Assembly: GCA_028279755.1 (NCBI GenBank)
Contig: JANQNB010000018.1
Span: 311,499 to 375,498, forward strand
DNA length: 64,000 nucleotides
Reading direction: 5' to 3'
Source: Candidatus Nanoarchaeia archaeon
GTDB lineage: Archaea; Nanobdellota; Nanobdellia; Woesearchaeales; UBA525
Shown: positions 24,797-32,837 of the stretch, in pieces
Position numbering within the stretch: the stretch's first letter is position 1
Layout of the letters: each line of letters opens with the position of its first letter
Notes under the pieces: generated by a model
Database searches by the model: none
Seen by the model: only the letters and a program-made list of their open reading frames with translations
Told to the model about the DNA's origin: nothing
Position numbers and translations under genes: made by a program

Positions 24797-26827
24797 ATGG
24801 TCGTCTTCAACAATCCAGGGTATTATCACGCGCTCGACCGCACCTTCTCAGCTGAAGAATACGGGCCAGAGCTGCCGCACGAGCTCGAGGACGGCACGAC
24901 CTGGCAGACAGAGCTGGGCCCCAAAGACATCGGTACCAGCGCGAACCCGATGCAGAACCAGGTGCAAGCCTTGCAGGCGAAGATTCGCGAAGGTGCGTCC
25001 CGGGTCGAGCTCGAGTTCCCGGGAGCGGGCAAGGGCTCGAGCCAAGCGCCGACGCCGGAAAGCTACGGCTTCAAGGAACGGCAGGACATCAGGGAACTGG
25101 CGAAAGCGACCGGCATCAAGACCAGCACGCACGCGACGTTCAACAAGATGGGCTTCTCAGGCTTTGACCCGCAACGGGGTTTCAACGACGAAGCACGCTA
25201 CCAGAATCTCAAAGAATTGCGAAAAGCGATCGAGTTCGCAGCAGAAGCGACGACAGGCGGCGCAGTCGTCTTCCACACCGGCGAATTCCAACGACCGATC
25301 AGCGACTTCTGGGGGAACGGCACGCAGGGCCCGCAACCAGCAGACGCGAAATTCCACGGCTATGAAGAGGAAGAGAAACGCGCAACCCACTACATGGTCG
25401 ACGACCGCACCGGAGAGTTCGTCAGCGCGATCAGGAAAGACAAACGATTGTACCGTCCGAAATACATGCGTGCCCAAGACCTGTGTCCGGACAAGGTCGG
25501 CGAATACGACAAGCGCAAGGGCGCGACGCTCGACGCGAGCGACTACGTGGACATGAACCATGAATGGATCGATGAGCGCGACAAGACACGGCTGTTCGAA
25601 CGCGTCCCGGAATGGAACAAGGACCAGACAAAATTCGAGACCGAAGAGTACGACTGGGATCGCATCGTCCAGGAGACGAACCGGTACAACGGCGAGCACG
25701 GCACCAACCTGCGACCAGAGCAGATGTTCGTCCAGATCGAGACCGAAAACCAGATCCTGCAGGCCAAAGGCCATTCATTGTTCTACGCCCACCGCTACAA
25801 CGACCTCGACTTCCAGGAGAAGCAGATCAAGGAAGCGCTCCATTTCTACCGGGGCATTGACAAGAACCTGCCAGCCGAGGAGAAATGGAAACTCATGACC
25901 CAGCGCGGCCTGCTCTATGGACGCGCAGCCCAGTACACTGGTTCTGAAGACGAAAGCATCCCTGACCTCTTAGCCCGTGAACTGAAAGACATCCAGGACC
26001 AGATGCGCCACACACACGAGGCCAGCTCTGCTGCAGACGCGCAGGCGCGCGAACGGGAAGAGCTGCTCGACCATATGAAGCCAGTGCACGAATACGGCGT
26101 CAAGCAATCGACAGAAGGCTTGGGTCGTGCAGGCTTGTATGCGTATGAGCAGACCCAGAAGAACAAAAACAAGCTCGAGGATCCGGTGTATGTCGCGCCC
26201 GAAAATTGGCAGGCCCAGATGTACGGCGGCCACCCGGACGAGCTGATCGAACTCGTCCAAAAGGGCAGGAAGGAGATGGTGCACGAGCTGCAGGACAAGT
26301 ACGGGAAATCGGAAGGAGAAGCGAAAAAGCTCGCAGCCCAGCACATCAAGAGCACGATCGACATCGGCCACCTCAACCTCTGGCGACAGCATTTCGTGGC
26401 GAAGAAAGGCGAGAGCGAGGAATCCAGAAGCAAGCGCTTCAACGAGTGGGCCATCGCCAAGACCAAGGACATGATCAAGGCAGGCGTGGTCGGTCACGTC
26501 CACATCGCTGACAATCTCGGCTGGGACGACGAGCATCTCACGCCTGGTGAGGGTAACGCCCCGATCCGCGAGTTCGTGAAAGAGCTCGAGAAAGCGGGCT
26601 ATAAGGACTTCATCGTCGAGCCTGGCAGCTTCAACCCCATGCGCGCGCTGCCTGACTCGTGGAAATATTTCGGCAGCCCGATATACTCCGCAGGCACCCC
26701 GCAGTTCCGGCCTGCAGGCGAGTTCCGCGAAGCCCATTTCGGTTACGCAGGCCCCTCGCTCTACGTCGTCGGCGCATACTCGCCCAGCAACGACTGGAAA
26801 TTGTGGTCAGAAGTGCCAATGGAGTAA
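24797..26827 (+). CDS. Xylose-isomerase-like TIM-barrel protein (676 aa), third gene of the operon
   Basis: The AP-endonuclease/xylose-isomerase TIM-barrel pattern is visible although interrupted by large insertions: HATFNKMGFSGFDPQ and GGAVVFHTGEFQRP in the N-terminal third, then IDIGHLNLWRQHF, VVGHVHIADNLGWDDEHLTPGEG and KDFIVEPGSF in the C-terminal third. The HxxD-type and Glu residues are those that bind divalent metal in this superfamily. A typical barrel is about 280 residues, so nearly 400 residues are extra, including a 200-residue middle region (EHGTNLRPEQMFVQIETEN onward). Reaction unknown; sugar isomerase/epimerase or DNA-repair chemistry are both possible. It converges on the MNT-HEPN gene, 10 bases away. 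Confidence 0.78.
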   Translation: MVVFNNPGYYHALDRTFSAEEYGPELPHELEDGTTWQTELGPKDIGTSANPMQNQVQALQAKIREGASRVELEFPGAGKGSSQAPTPESYGFKERQDIRELAKATGIKTSTHATFNKMGFSGFDPQRGFNDEARYQNLKELRKAIEFAAEATTGGAVVFHTGEFQRPISDFWGNGTQGPQPADAKFHGYEEEEKRATHYMVDDRTGEFVSAIRKDKRLYRPKYMRAQDLCPDKVGEYDKRKGATLDASDYVDMNHEWIDERDKTRLFERVPEWNKDQTKFETEEYDWDRIVQETNRYNGEHGTNLRPEQMFVQIETENQILQAKGHSLFYAHRYNDLDFQEKQIKEALHFYRGIDKNLPAEEKWKLMTQRGLLYGRAAQYTGSEDESIPDLLARELKDIQDQMRHTHEASSAADAQAREREELLDHMKPVHEYGVKQSTEGLGRAGLYAYEQTQKNKNKLEDPVYVAPENWQAQMYGGHPDELIELVQKGRKEMVHELQDKYGKSEGEAKKLAAQHIKSTIDIGHLNLWRQHFVAKKGESEESRSKRFNEWAIAKTKDMIKAGVVGHVHIADNLGWDDEHLTPGEGNAPIREFVKELEKAGYKDFIVEPGSFNPMRALPDSWKYFGSPIYSAGTPQFRPAGEFREAHFGYAGPSLYVVGAYSPSNDWKLWSEVPME

Positions 26828-26837
26828 CGCAGAAGGA

Positions 26838-27641
26838 TCATGTTTTCTTCTCGACGATTTTGCGCATCGTGGTGATGTAATCGTCGGCAAGCGCGAGGTA
26901 GTGGTCGAACTCCTGCCCTGACATCTCCTTGCGCTCGCGGTGGATGATGCTCTTGCTCAGCTTGAAGAACTCGCGGCACACGCCTGGATACTTCTTGTCG
27001 ACCAGGCCGGCCTTGACCAGCTTCTCCTCGATCAGGTCTGGCACGTGATCAGGACTGGGAGGAACCTCGCCCAGCTTCATCAGCGCGGCATGGCTCGCAT
27101 CGATCACCGCCCAGTAAAGATCCACGGCTGCCTGGAGCACGTGCCACTTGGCATTCTGCATGGTTGTCGGCGCGCGGCTGTAATAGGTCCAGATGCTCTC
27201 GATGCTCGGCCTGACGCGTCCAGTGAAGAGCAGCCTTTGGAGCGGGAGGAAGAAGCCGGTGTCGTACAGCGGCACGCCATCGCGGAGCATGTTGATGCCG
27301 ACCGGGTCGCCTGCGCGTATGTATTCCCAGAAGGTCGTGTAGCGCAAGGTCGTGATGTGGAGCTTGGTGCTCACCTCACCCACGATCTTCTTGACGATCA
27401 CGCGATAGCCCTGCACCAGCTCGCGTGTCACCTGCAGGTCGAGATCGTCGATCAGGACGAGCACGTCAACGTCGCCGCTCTTCTGACGTCGGCGCGCCAC
27501 GCTGCCGAAGAGGATGACGCCCTTGATGAAGCCTCTGACTTCCTTGAGCAGGCGCTTCGAGAACGCATAGGCGAGGTCCTTTGCCTCATCAGAGTATTTC
27601 TTCTCGTTTTCTGGGGGCTGTTTTGCCACCTTGAACTCCAA
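26838..27641 (-). CDS. Fused MNT nucleotidyltransferase-HEPN-like protein
   Basis: Residues 20-130 are a minimal nucleotidyltransferase domain: GVILFGSVARRRQKSGDVDVLVLIDD carries the GS and DVD metal motif. The last 130 residues are helical (NAKWHVLQAAVDLYWAVIDASHAALMKLG) in the style of HEPN domains, with a His/Arg-bearing IIHRERKEMSG segment; the RxxxxH toxin motif is not clear. In bacteria and archaea MNT and HEPN usually form separate antitoxin/toxin genes; here they are one protein. The start is TTG at 27641, preceded at optimal distance by GGGAGGTG. A TATA box (TTTATAAA) lies about 40 bp upstream, so this message has a leader. Confidence 0.82.
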   Translation of the reverse strand: MEFKVAKQPPENEKKYSDEAKDLAYAFSKRLLKEVRGFIKGVILFGSVARRRQKSGDVDVLVLIDDLDLQVTRELVQGYRVIVKKIVGEVSTKLHITTLRYTTFWEYIRAGDPVGINMLRDGVPLYDTGFFLPLQRLLFTGRVRPSIESIWTYYSRAPTTMQNAKWHVLQAAVDLYWAVIDASHAALMKLGEVPPSPDHVPDLIEEKLVKAGLVDKKYPGVCREFFKLSKSIIHRERKEMSGQEFDHYLALADDYITTMRKIVEKKT

Positions 27642-27716
27642 GAGCCCACCTCCCTTTCCAGAACAACGGGCAGAGGCGATTTATAAACATTTCGCCGAGA
27701 AGGACGTACCAGCAGC

Positions 27717-28187
27717 TCATTCCTTCACTGTCGTGTAGAGCACGCCGGTGAGCCAGTGCGGGTTGCCGCTGCCAAAGCGTTCGAACTCGATCCTGATGAT
27801 GAACTGCTGCTTCTCGCCGGCAAAGACCGGCACGCTGGCGTCCATGTGGACGGTGTATGACTGATCAGCACCGGGTGTGAGCTGCGCTGCTCCTCCGATC
27901 GGGGCCAGGGAGCCAACTTCCTCGCCAGTGTCCAGGCGGATCGTCGCGTTCGTGATCTCGATCGACTTGCCGAAATTGTTGCGCAGCAAGAGGTTGACAT
28001 TGTCGTCGCTCATGTCGACCTCGTAATCGACGCATTCGAGCTGGTTGCCGAAATCGCACTTGTCTGGCACCCACCGGCTCGGGTTGAGCACGCCGAAGTA
28101 GGCAAGCGCGCCGATGGCGATGAGGATGACGAGAAAGGCCCAGCCATAGGTGATAAGATATTCCATGGATGCCTGTCCGCGACGCAT
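27717..28187 (-). CDS. Class III signal-peptide pilin (third of three)
   Basis: Type IV pilin-like protein of 156 residues. The prepilin-peptidase site and hydrophobic helix are plain: MRRG cut before QASMEYLITYGWAFLVILIAIG, then YFGVLNPSRWVPDKCDF. The C-terminal part is a beta-rich head with strands such as SYTVHMDASVPVFAG. Cys at PDKC and a second Cys near ECVDYE suggest one disulfide. Last gene of the pilin operon, three bases after the second pilin. Likely a pilus subunit assembled by the ATPase and membrane proteins encoded just upstream. Confidence 0.9.
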   Translation of the reverse strand: MRRGQASMEYLITYGWAFLVILIAIGALAYFGVLNPSRWVPDKCDFGNQLECVDYEVDMSDDNVNLLLRNNFGKSIEITNATIRLDTGEEVGSLAPIGGAAQLTPGADQSYTVHMDASVPVFAGEKQQFIIRIEFERFGSGNPHWLTGVLYTTVKE

Positions 28188-28190
28188 AGT

Positions 28191-28676
28191 TCAGCCCTCG
28201 ACCGTCACCCTGATCCTGCCTGTCGTGCGAGCCTCACTGGCGAGCGTGACGTCAGCCTCCACCGCCACCTGTTTCCCGACACGGCCGGCAAAAGGATTGT
28301 CACCGCCGAAACTGCACGTGAGCTCGGCCTTTTCACCCTCGTGCAGGCTGGAAGGGATGAACGGCAGCCCATCGAGCATGATGTTCCTGGTGATCATCAC
28401 TCCCGAGCCTTCGTAGATGCACGCGATATCCTCGAGCATGATCTCGCCGTTATCGATGTTCTGCACTGTGAGATGGAGATTGCCATCAGTGCCTGCACTG
28501 GCGTGGGTGCAGCGGATGCCGCTCTCTGCCGGGAAACGGCACATGTCCGGCTTAAGCAGCTGGGGGTTGACAACTCCGAGATACACCATGACTGCGATGG
28601 TCATGACCACGAGGATGAGGGCCCAGCCGTAGGTCGTCAGAAATTCCAGTGCGGTCTGGCCGCGTTTTCCTGTCAT
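28191..28676 (-). CDS. Class III signal-peptide pilin (second of three)
   Basis: 161 residues beginning MTGKRG, then QTALEFLTTYGWALILVVMT and YLGVVNPQLLKPDMCRF; the same GQ.(A/S)(L/M)E(F/Y)L-TYGWA... and NP..(L/W)..PD-C.F marks occur in all three paralogues. The exposed head contains further Cys residues (GIRCTHAS, IACIYEG, ELTCSFGG). It is followed directly by pilin three. As all three have diverged in the head but not in the helix, they are probably subunits for different parts or conditions of the same filament. Confidence 0.9.
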   Translation of the reverse strand: MTGKRGQTALEFLTTYGWALILVVMTIAVMVYLGVVNPQLLKPDMCRFPAESGIRCTHASAGTDGNLHLTVQNIDNGEIMLEDIACIYEGSGVMITRNIMLDGLPFIPSSLHEGEKAELTCSFGGDNPFAGRVGKQVAVEADVTLASEARTTGRIRVTVEG

Positions 28677-28699
28677 GGTCCCCCTCTTTGAAAGCGGAT

Positions 28700-29161
28700 T
28701 TACTGCACTGTGCCGAAGATCTCGCCGTTGAGCGGCCGGTCGTACTGGCCCCCGATGACCTTATAGCTGCCAGTGAACTTCAGCTTGACCTTCTCGCCTT
28801 GGATGAGTGCAGGATTGCTCAGGCCTGTGCAATTGATCGCCCTGGCGACGCCAGCGCCGATATTGGCAGGCACGGTACACGCTGCTGTCGAGCTGTCAGG
28901 GAAGACGACGTCGAAGCTCAGGGTATCGACCGCGCTTCCCAACTGGTTCATGAGCACGAAACGGGTCTCGTCAGTGTCAATCATGAAATCCTTGCAGAAG
29001 AACTCCTGTTGGAAATTGCACCGTTCTGGAAGGAACTTGTTCGGGCTGATCACGCCGAAATACGCGAGCGCGCCGATCATGACAAGCACGACAAGGAAGG
29101 CCCAACCATAGGTTGTCAGAAACTCTAAGGCTGCCTGTCCTCGTCGATTGCGCAGGCTCAT
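28700..29161 (-). CDS. Class III signal-peptide pilin (first of three)
   Basis: 153 residues beginning MSLRNRRG, then QAALEFLTTYGWAFLVVLVM and YFGVISPNKFLPERCNF. The head domain is beta-rich with Cys in FFCKDFMID, AACTVPA and AINCTGL. The start codon overlaps the stop of the upstream small membrane gene by four bases, indicating coupled translation within the pilin operon. Confidence 0.91.
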   Translation of the reverse strand: MSLRNRRGQAALEFLTTYGWAFLVVLVMIGALAYFGVISPNKFLPERCNFQQEFFCKDFMIDTDETRFVLMNQLGSAVDTLSFDVVFPDSSTAACTVPANIGAGVARAINCTGLSNPALIQGEKVKLKFTGSYKVIGGQYDRPLNGEIFGTVQ

Positions 29162-29442
29162 TTCCGCTTCCCCTTGATCCGTTCATGCACGTTATGGAAG
29201 TGCTGTCGGTTCTCCTCGTGCATCACATGCAGCTCGTCCCGCGTCCTGATGATCATGCTCAGGGTGATCACGCACAGCACGAACACGAGGAAGACGAGGC
29301 TAAACGTCATGATTCCCAGCGCGCTCGTATCAGGGCTCACGTTCGAGATGTAGCCGCCGAAGATGATGGCGACGACCAGCAACACAAAGAGCATGATGCT
29401 CAAGATCGCTTTATGATGGCGCATATCAAGTTTGTTTCTCAT
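29158..29442 (-). CDS. Small two-helix membrane protein of the pilin operon
   Basis: 94 residues with two hydrophobic helices (AILSIMLFVLLVVAIIFGGY and MTFSLVFLVFVLCVITLSMII) and a basic, His-rich C-terminal end. First gene of the pilin operon, coupled to pilin one. GGGTGAG precedes the TTG-ATG pair at 29445-29442; I chose the ATG. A TTTATAAA box at 29487-29494 sits about 22 bases before the expected leader end. Could be a pilin chaperone or membrane component; no specific family seen. Confidence 0.78.
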   Translation of the reverse strand: MRNKLDMRHHKAILSIMLFVLLVVAIIFGGYISNVSPDTSALGIMTFSLVFLVFVLCVITLSMIIRTRDELHVMHEENRQHFHNVHERIKGKRK

Positions 29443-29486
29443 CAACTCACCCGTACCCTTTCTTAAATCCCTACCGTCGAGTTTTT

Positions 29487-29494
29487 TTATAAAT
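29487..29494 (-). promoter_or_regulatory. TATA box of the pilin operon
   Basis: TTTATAAA (palindromic) on the minus strand predicts a start near 29464 and a leader of about 22 bases with a GGGTGAG ribosome-binding site. This separates pilins from the upstream machinery operon. Confidence 0.5.
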
Positions 29495-29514
29495 ATTTCG
29501 GTATCTTTCCCTCG

Positions 29515-30543
29515 CTATCCCAACTGTATCATGCTGCCGAAGATCTTGCCTGCGGCTTTGAGCAGGATGAAGTACAGCGACAGGCTGGTCAGGAGGAACA
29601 TGGGAATGTATTTCACTCCGCTTCTGATGTTCCCTTTCTCGATGATGCTGATGATCAATGCCGAGCTCGTCGAGATGATGCTGATCGCGAGCACGGTGAA
29701 GATCCGGTAATCGTTGGCATCGATCGAGGGCTTGCTGAGCTTGAGCGCCGCGATCGGGGACGTGGCCATGTTCGCGCCGATGCTGCCGAGGAAGTTGCTG
29801 ATCACATTGAAGAGCGTGAAGCTGAGCGCGAACAGGGCGGGCATGACGAACATGACAAGCGCGGCGATGAAGATCATGTACGTCAGCGTGGAAGCGGCCA
29901 TCTCCTCCTTGAGCGTGCGCGCCTTCTTCAGGTTGTGGATGACCCGGTCGATCACGTCGACGATCTTTCCCCCTGACTCTATTTCGCCGATGATCAGGTT
30001 CACGGAACGGCGCAGTATCGGGCTGTTGTACTTGTCTGCGAACTCCTTCAAGGCCTCTGTCACGTCATTGCCGGTCATGACACGTTTCGAGACAAGGCCG
30101 ATCTCCTTGGCGAGGATGCCGAACTCCGGCTTGATCGCGGCCCAGAGCGCTTTCTCAAAAGAATAGCCTCCTTTTAAGCTCGTGCTGACCAGTGTCAGAT
30201 AGTCGGGCAGCTTCTTCTCCATCTCCTTCGTACGGTTGAAGATGCGCATCGAGAGCCAGAAATAACCGACGCCCCCGATGGCGAAGACTGCTCCAAGCAT
30301 CAGCGACGTGAACAGCACGAAGCTTACAGAGAAGAAAACTGGAGGGCTCTTCCCTTGCAAGGAGGTATAGATGCTCGTGATGTAGATGAAATAGGAGATC
30401 GCAGCGCCGATCCAGAACAGCAGGCCGAAGGTGTGATAGGGTATCTCGTCGAAGCCGGCCTTCTCGAAGAAGCGCTTGAGATGCGGTCGCACCTTCTTCG
30501 GGATGAAGGCCTTGCCGAATGTCGAAAGGAAAAATATTTCCAT
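29515..30543 (-). CDS. Pilus assembly membrane protein TadC/FlaJ-type (second copy)
   Basis: 342 residues. A type II secretion F (T2SF) domain with the RTKEMEKKLPDYLTLVSTSLKGGYSFEKAL segment at about residues 120-150 and four or more TM helices, the last group at 250-335. It contacts the secretion ATPase and forms the membrane platform through which pilins are inserted. It follows the first platform gene by three bases; the two together correspond to a TadB/TadC-like pair. Its stop lies about 20 bases before the TATA box of the pilin operon. Confidence 0.88.
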   Translation of the reverse strand: MEIFFLSTFGKAFIPKKVRPHLKRFFEKAGFDEIPYHTFGLLFWIGAAISYFIYITSIYTSLQGKSPPVFFSVSFVLFTSLMLGAVFAIGGVGYFWLSMRIFNRTKEMEKKLPDYLTLVSTSLKGGYSFEKALWAAIKPEFGILAKEIGLVSKRVMTGNDVTEALKEFADKYNSPILRRSVNLIIGEIESGGKIVDVIDRVIHNLKKARTLKEEMAASTLTYMIFIAALVMFVMPALFALSFTLFNVISNFLGSIGANMATSPIAALKLSKPSIDANDYRIFTVLAISIISTSSALIISIIEKGNIRSGVKYIPMFLLTSLSLYFILLKAAGKIFGSMIQLG

Positions 30544-30546
30544 GGT

Positions 30547-31362
30547 TCACACGTTGACTGTTGGTCTGATGCTCTTGAAGATCGTGATGAAAAAGAACTG
30601 GAGGAGGATGAGGAAGAAGGCGAGCATGAGGAAGAAGATGAGGTCGAAGTTCGCGCTGATCATGCTCACGATGGTGATGAAGAGCGTGATGCCCAGGCTG
30701 GGGATGACGATGCTGAAGAGCATGAAGAACATGGTGAGGCTGTTCAGCTTCTTGCCATAGCGCTGGATCTCGATGAGCTGGTCGTTGGAGATCTCCTCGA
30801 GGATGGCTTCAAGATAGTTCGTGACATCCACGCCGATGCGCAAGGCGTTCGTGATCTGGAACAGAATTCTGCGAAACTTCTCGCTTGGGCTGTAGCGGGA
30901 GGCGCGCTCGAGCGCTTCCTCGAGCGGCGTGCCCATGTCGATCTCGTGCACGATCTCCTTGAAGTACTTGTTCGCGACCCCGTAGCTCTTCGAGGCCTCG
31001 GTCAATGCAGCAATCAAGGGACGTCCGGCGTGGAGCTTCACGAGCAGGAAGCGCCCTGCGAAGAGGACTTCGCGGTCGATGTCCTTCGCGATCTTATGGA
31101 TCCGGACGTCAGCGACACGCGCAAGCAGGCGATAGACAAGATAGAACGAGATGAAGAAGATCACGACCGGCATGAGCGGGCTCCAGCCGAACGCCTGGCC
31201 GAAGAGGAAGAAGGCGAAGGTGATGGCGACAGCGACCCACATGCTGGACAGCCAGGCATTCCTGATATAGGCGACTGGTTCCTTGTCGATCTTCGCCATG
31301 ATCAGCTTGCGCTTGAGATCCGGGTGGCGGCTCGCGAGCCCGTCGAAAAATCCCATGGTCAT
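30547..31362 (-). CDS. Pilus assembly membrane protein TadB/FlaJ-type (first copy)
   Basis: 271 residues of the T2SF family: two N-terminal TM helices (WVAVAITFAFFLFG and VVIFFISFYLVYRLLA), a cytosolic helical domain with AGRFLLVKLHAGRPLIAALTEAS and GTPLEEALERASRYSP, then two TM helices at the end (FFMLFSIVIPSLGITLFITI). The start overlaps the ATPase stop by four bases. With the next gene it makes the two-component membrane platform. Confidence 0.88.
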   Translation of the reverse strand: MTMGFFDGLASRHPDLKRKLIMAKIDKEPVAYIRNAWLSSMWVAVAITFAFFLFGQAFGWSPLMPVVIFFISFYLVYRLLARVADVRIHKIAKDIDREVLFAGRFLLVKLHAGRPLIAALTEASKSYGVANKYFKEIVHEIDMGTPLEEALERASRYSPSEKFRRILFQITNALRIGVDVTNYLEAILEEISNDQLIEIQRYGKKLNSLTMFFMLFSIVIPSLGITLFITIVSMISANFDLIFFLMLAFFLILLQFFFITIFKSIRPTVNV

Positions 31363-32828
31363 TCCAGTATCAATTTGCCGGTGTAGTACTTGGCGATGTG
31401 CAGGCCGATCTGGTTCACGTCCTCAACCCCTTTCCGGACGAGCCATTTCAGGATGCGCACCTTCTGCTTCAGATCGAAGGTGATCTCTTCCTTGCTCATC
31501 CCGGTATACAGCATGAGACGCTCCATGACCATCTCGGAATCGGCAAGCTTCTCGATCACGTCCTTCTGGGCGCTATAGCGCAGGAGGACTTTCGGATCGC
31601 CATCGTGGCCGATCTCAGCGACCTGCAAGGTACGTCGCTTGCCTGTGCGCCTGTTGCGGTTCTGCACCACGATGAGGCTCAGGGCCGAGAGCATCTGCTT
31701 CGGGATGTCAATAGGAGGGTTGGTGAGGCGCTTGATCGTCTCGTCCGCGTTGTTCGCGTGCACTGTCGCATAGACGCTATGGCCCGTGTGCATCGCTTCC
31801 AGCATGACTTCTGCCTCTTTCTTCCGACGGATCTCTCCCACGATGATGCGGTCAGGGCGCATACGCAGGCTGTTCACCAGGAGATCGAGCATCGTGACGC
31901 CGCCCTTGCCTTCAGGGTTGGGCAAACGTGTCTCCATCGGTACCCAGTGGAGATCGTCTGGCAGGACAAGCTCGCGCGTATCCTCGATCGATACGATGCG
32001 CTGGTTCGGCGGGAAGAAATTGGCGACGACGTTGAGCATCGAGGTCTTACCGCTTCCCGTGCCGCCAGCGATGAGAATGGAGAGCTCGTTCTGGATGGCA
32101 AGCCAGATGAACGCCGCGGCCTCGACGCTGATCGTGCCTTCCTTGATGAACTTGGTGATGGTCCAGGGATCGTCCGCGAACTTACGGATCGTGATCGTGT
32201 TGCCTTTGTTGCTGATGGGTGAGAGCGTGGCATTGACACGATCCCCGGTGCGGAGGTGCGCGTCCATCAGGGGATTGAGATTGGTGATCTCCTTGCCGAC
32301 TTCGCGGCCGATCATCGTGGCGAAATGCCGGATGCGCGCCTCGCTCGGGATGAGGATGTTGGTCACGAGCCAGCCATGGCGGCGGTGGTACACCCACACT
32401 GGATCGGTGTGGTTGTTCACCACGATCTCCTCCAGCGCCGAGTCCTTGAGCAGGATCTCGATCTTGCCCAGCCCGAGATTCTCCTCGAGCAGGTAATTGA
32501 CGAGCATGTTCAGGGTCTCAGGATTGGTCTGCGGGAAATACTTCAGGATCAGGTCGTGGATCTCCTTCTTGAACTCCTCCCGGATGTTCAGGACTTCTTC
32601 GGCGCTCTCGAACTTGTCCAGGTCCACCATGTTCATCTTGCTGACGAACTCCTGGCGGATCTTCTCGAGGATGATCTTGGTCGTGGGCGAGATGTTCGCG
32701 ATGCTGACGTTGTAGATCGGCACCGGCTCCTTCGGATCGGTCTCTACCTTGATCTCGACGAGAATATTATTTATTTCGATGGCGTACTTCTCTAGGACTT
32801 CCGCATGCTCTTCTGTCTTTTTTGCCAT
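31359..32828 (-). CDS. Pilus secretion ATPase, FlaI/TadA/VirB11 family
   Basis: 489-residue hexameric motor ATPase that drives pilus assembly. Motifs in order: Walker A GGTGSGKTSM (about residue 266), Asp box SIEDTRELVLP, Walker B RIIVGEIRRKKE, and His box ATVHANNADE. The N-terminal 200 residues carry the usual regulatory and N-terminal domain (LEEIVVNNHTDPVWVYHR). Encoded after a TPR-like protein and coupled to the two membrane genes, so the order is regulator-like, adaptor-like, motor, platform. Confidence 0.95.
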   Translation of the reverse strand: MAKKTEEHAEVLEKYAIEINNILVEIKVETDPKEPVPIYNVSIANISPTTKIILEKIRQEFVSKMNMVDLDKFESAEEVLNIREEFKKEIHDLILKYFPQTNPETLNMLVNYLLEENLGLGKIEILLKDSALEEIVVNNHTDPVWVYHRRHGWLVTNILIPSEARIRHFATMIGREVGKEITNLNPLMDAHLRTGDRVNATLSPISNKGNTITIRKFADDPWTITKFIKEGTISVEAAAFIWLAIQNELSILIAGGTGSGKTSMLNVVANFFPPNQRIVSIEDTRELVLPDDLHWVPMETRLPNPEGKGGVTMLDLLVNSLRMRPDRIIVGEIRRKKEAEVMLEAMHTGHSVYATVHANNADETIKRLTNPPIDIPKQMLSALSLIVVQNRNRRTGKRRTLQVAEIGHDGDPKVLLRYSAQKDVIEKLADSEMVMERLMLYTGMSKEEITFDLKQKVRILKWLVRKGVEDVNQIGLHIAKYYTGKLILE

Positions 32829-32837
32829 GTGTTGGCC

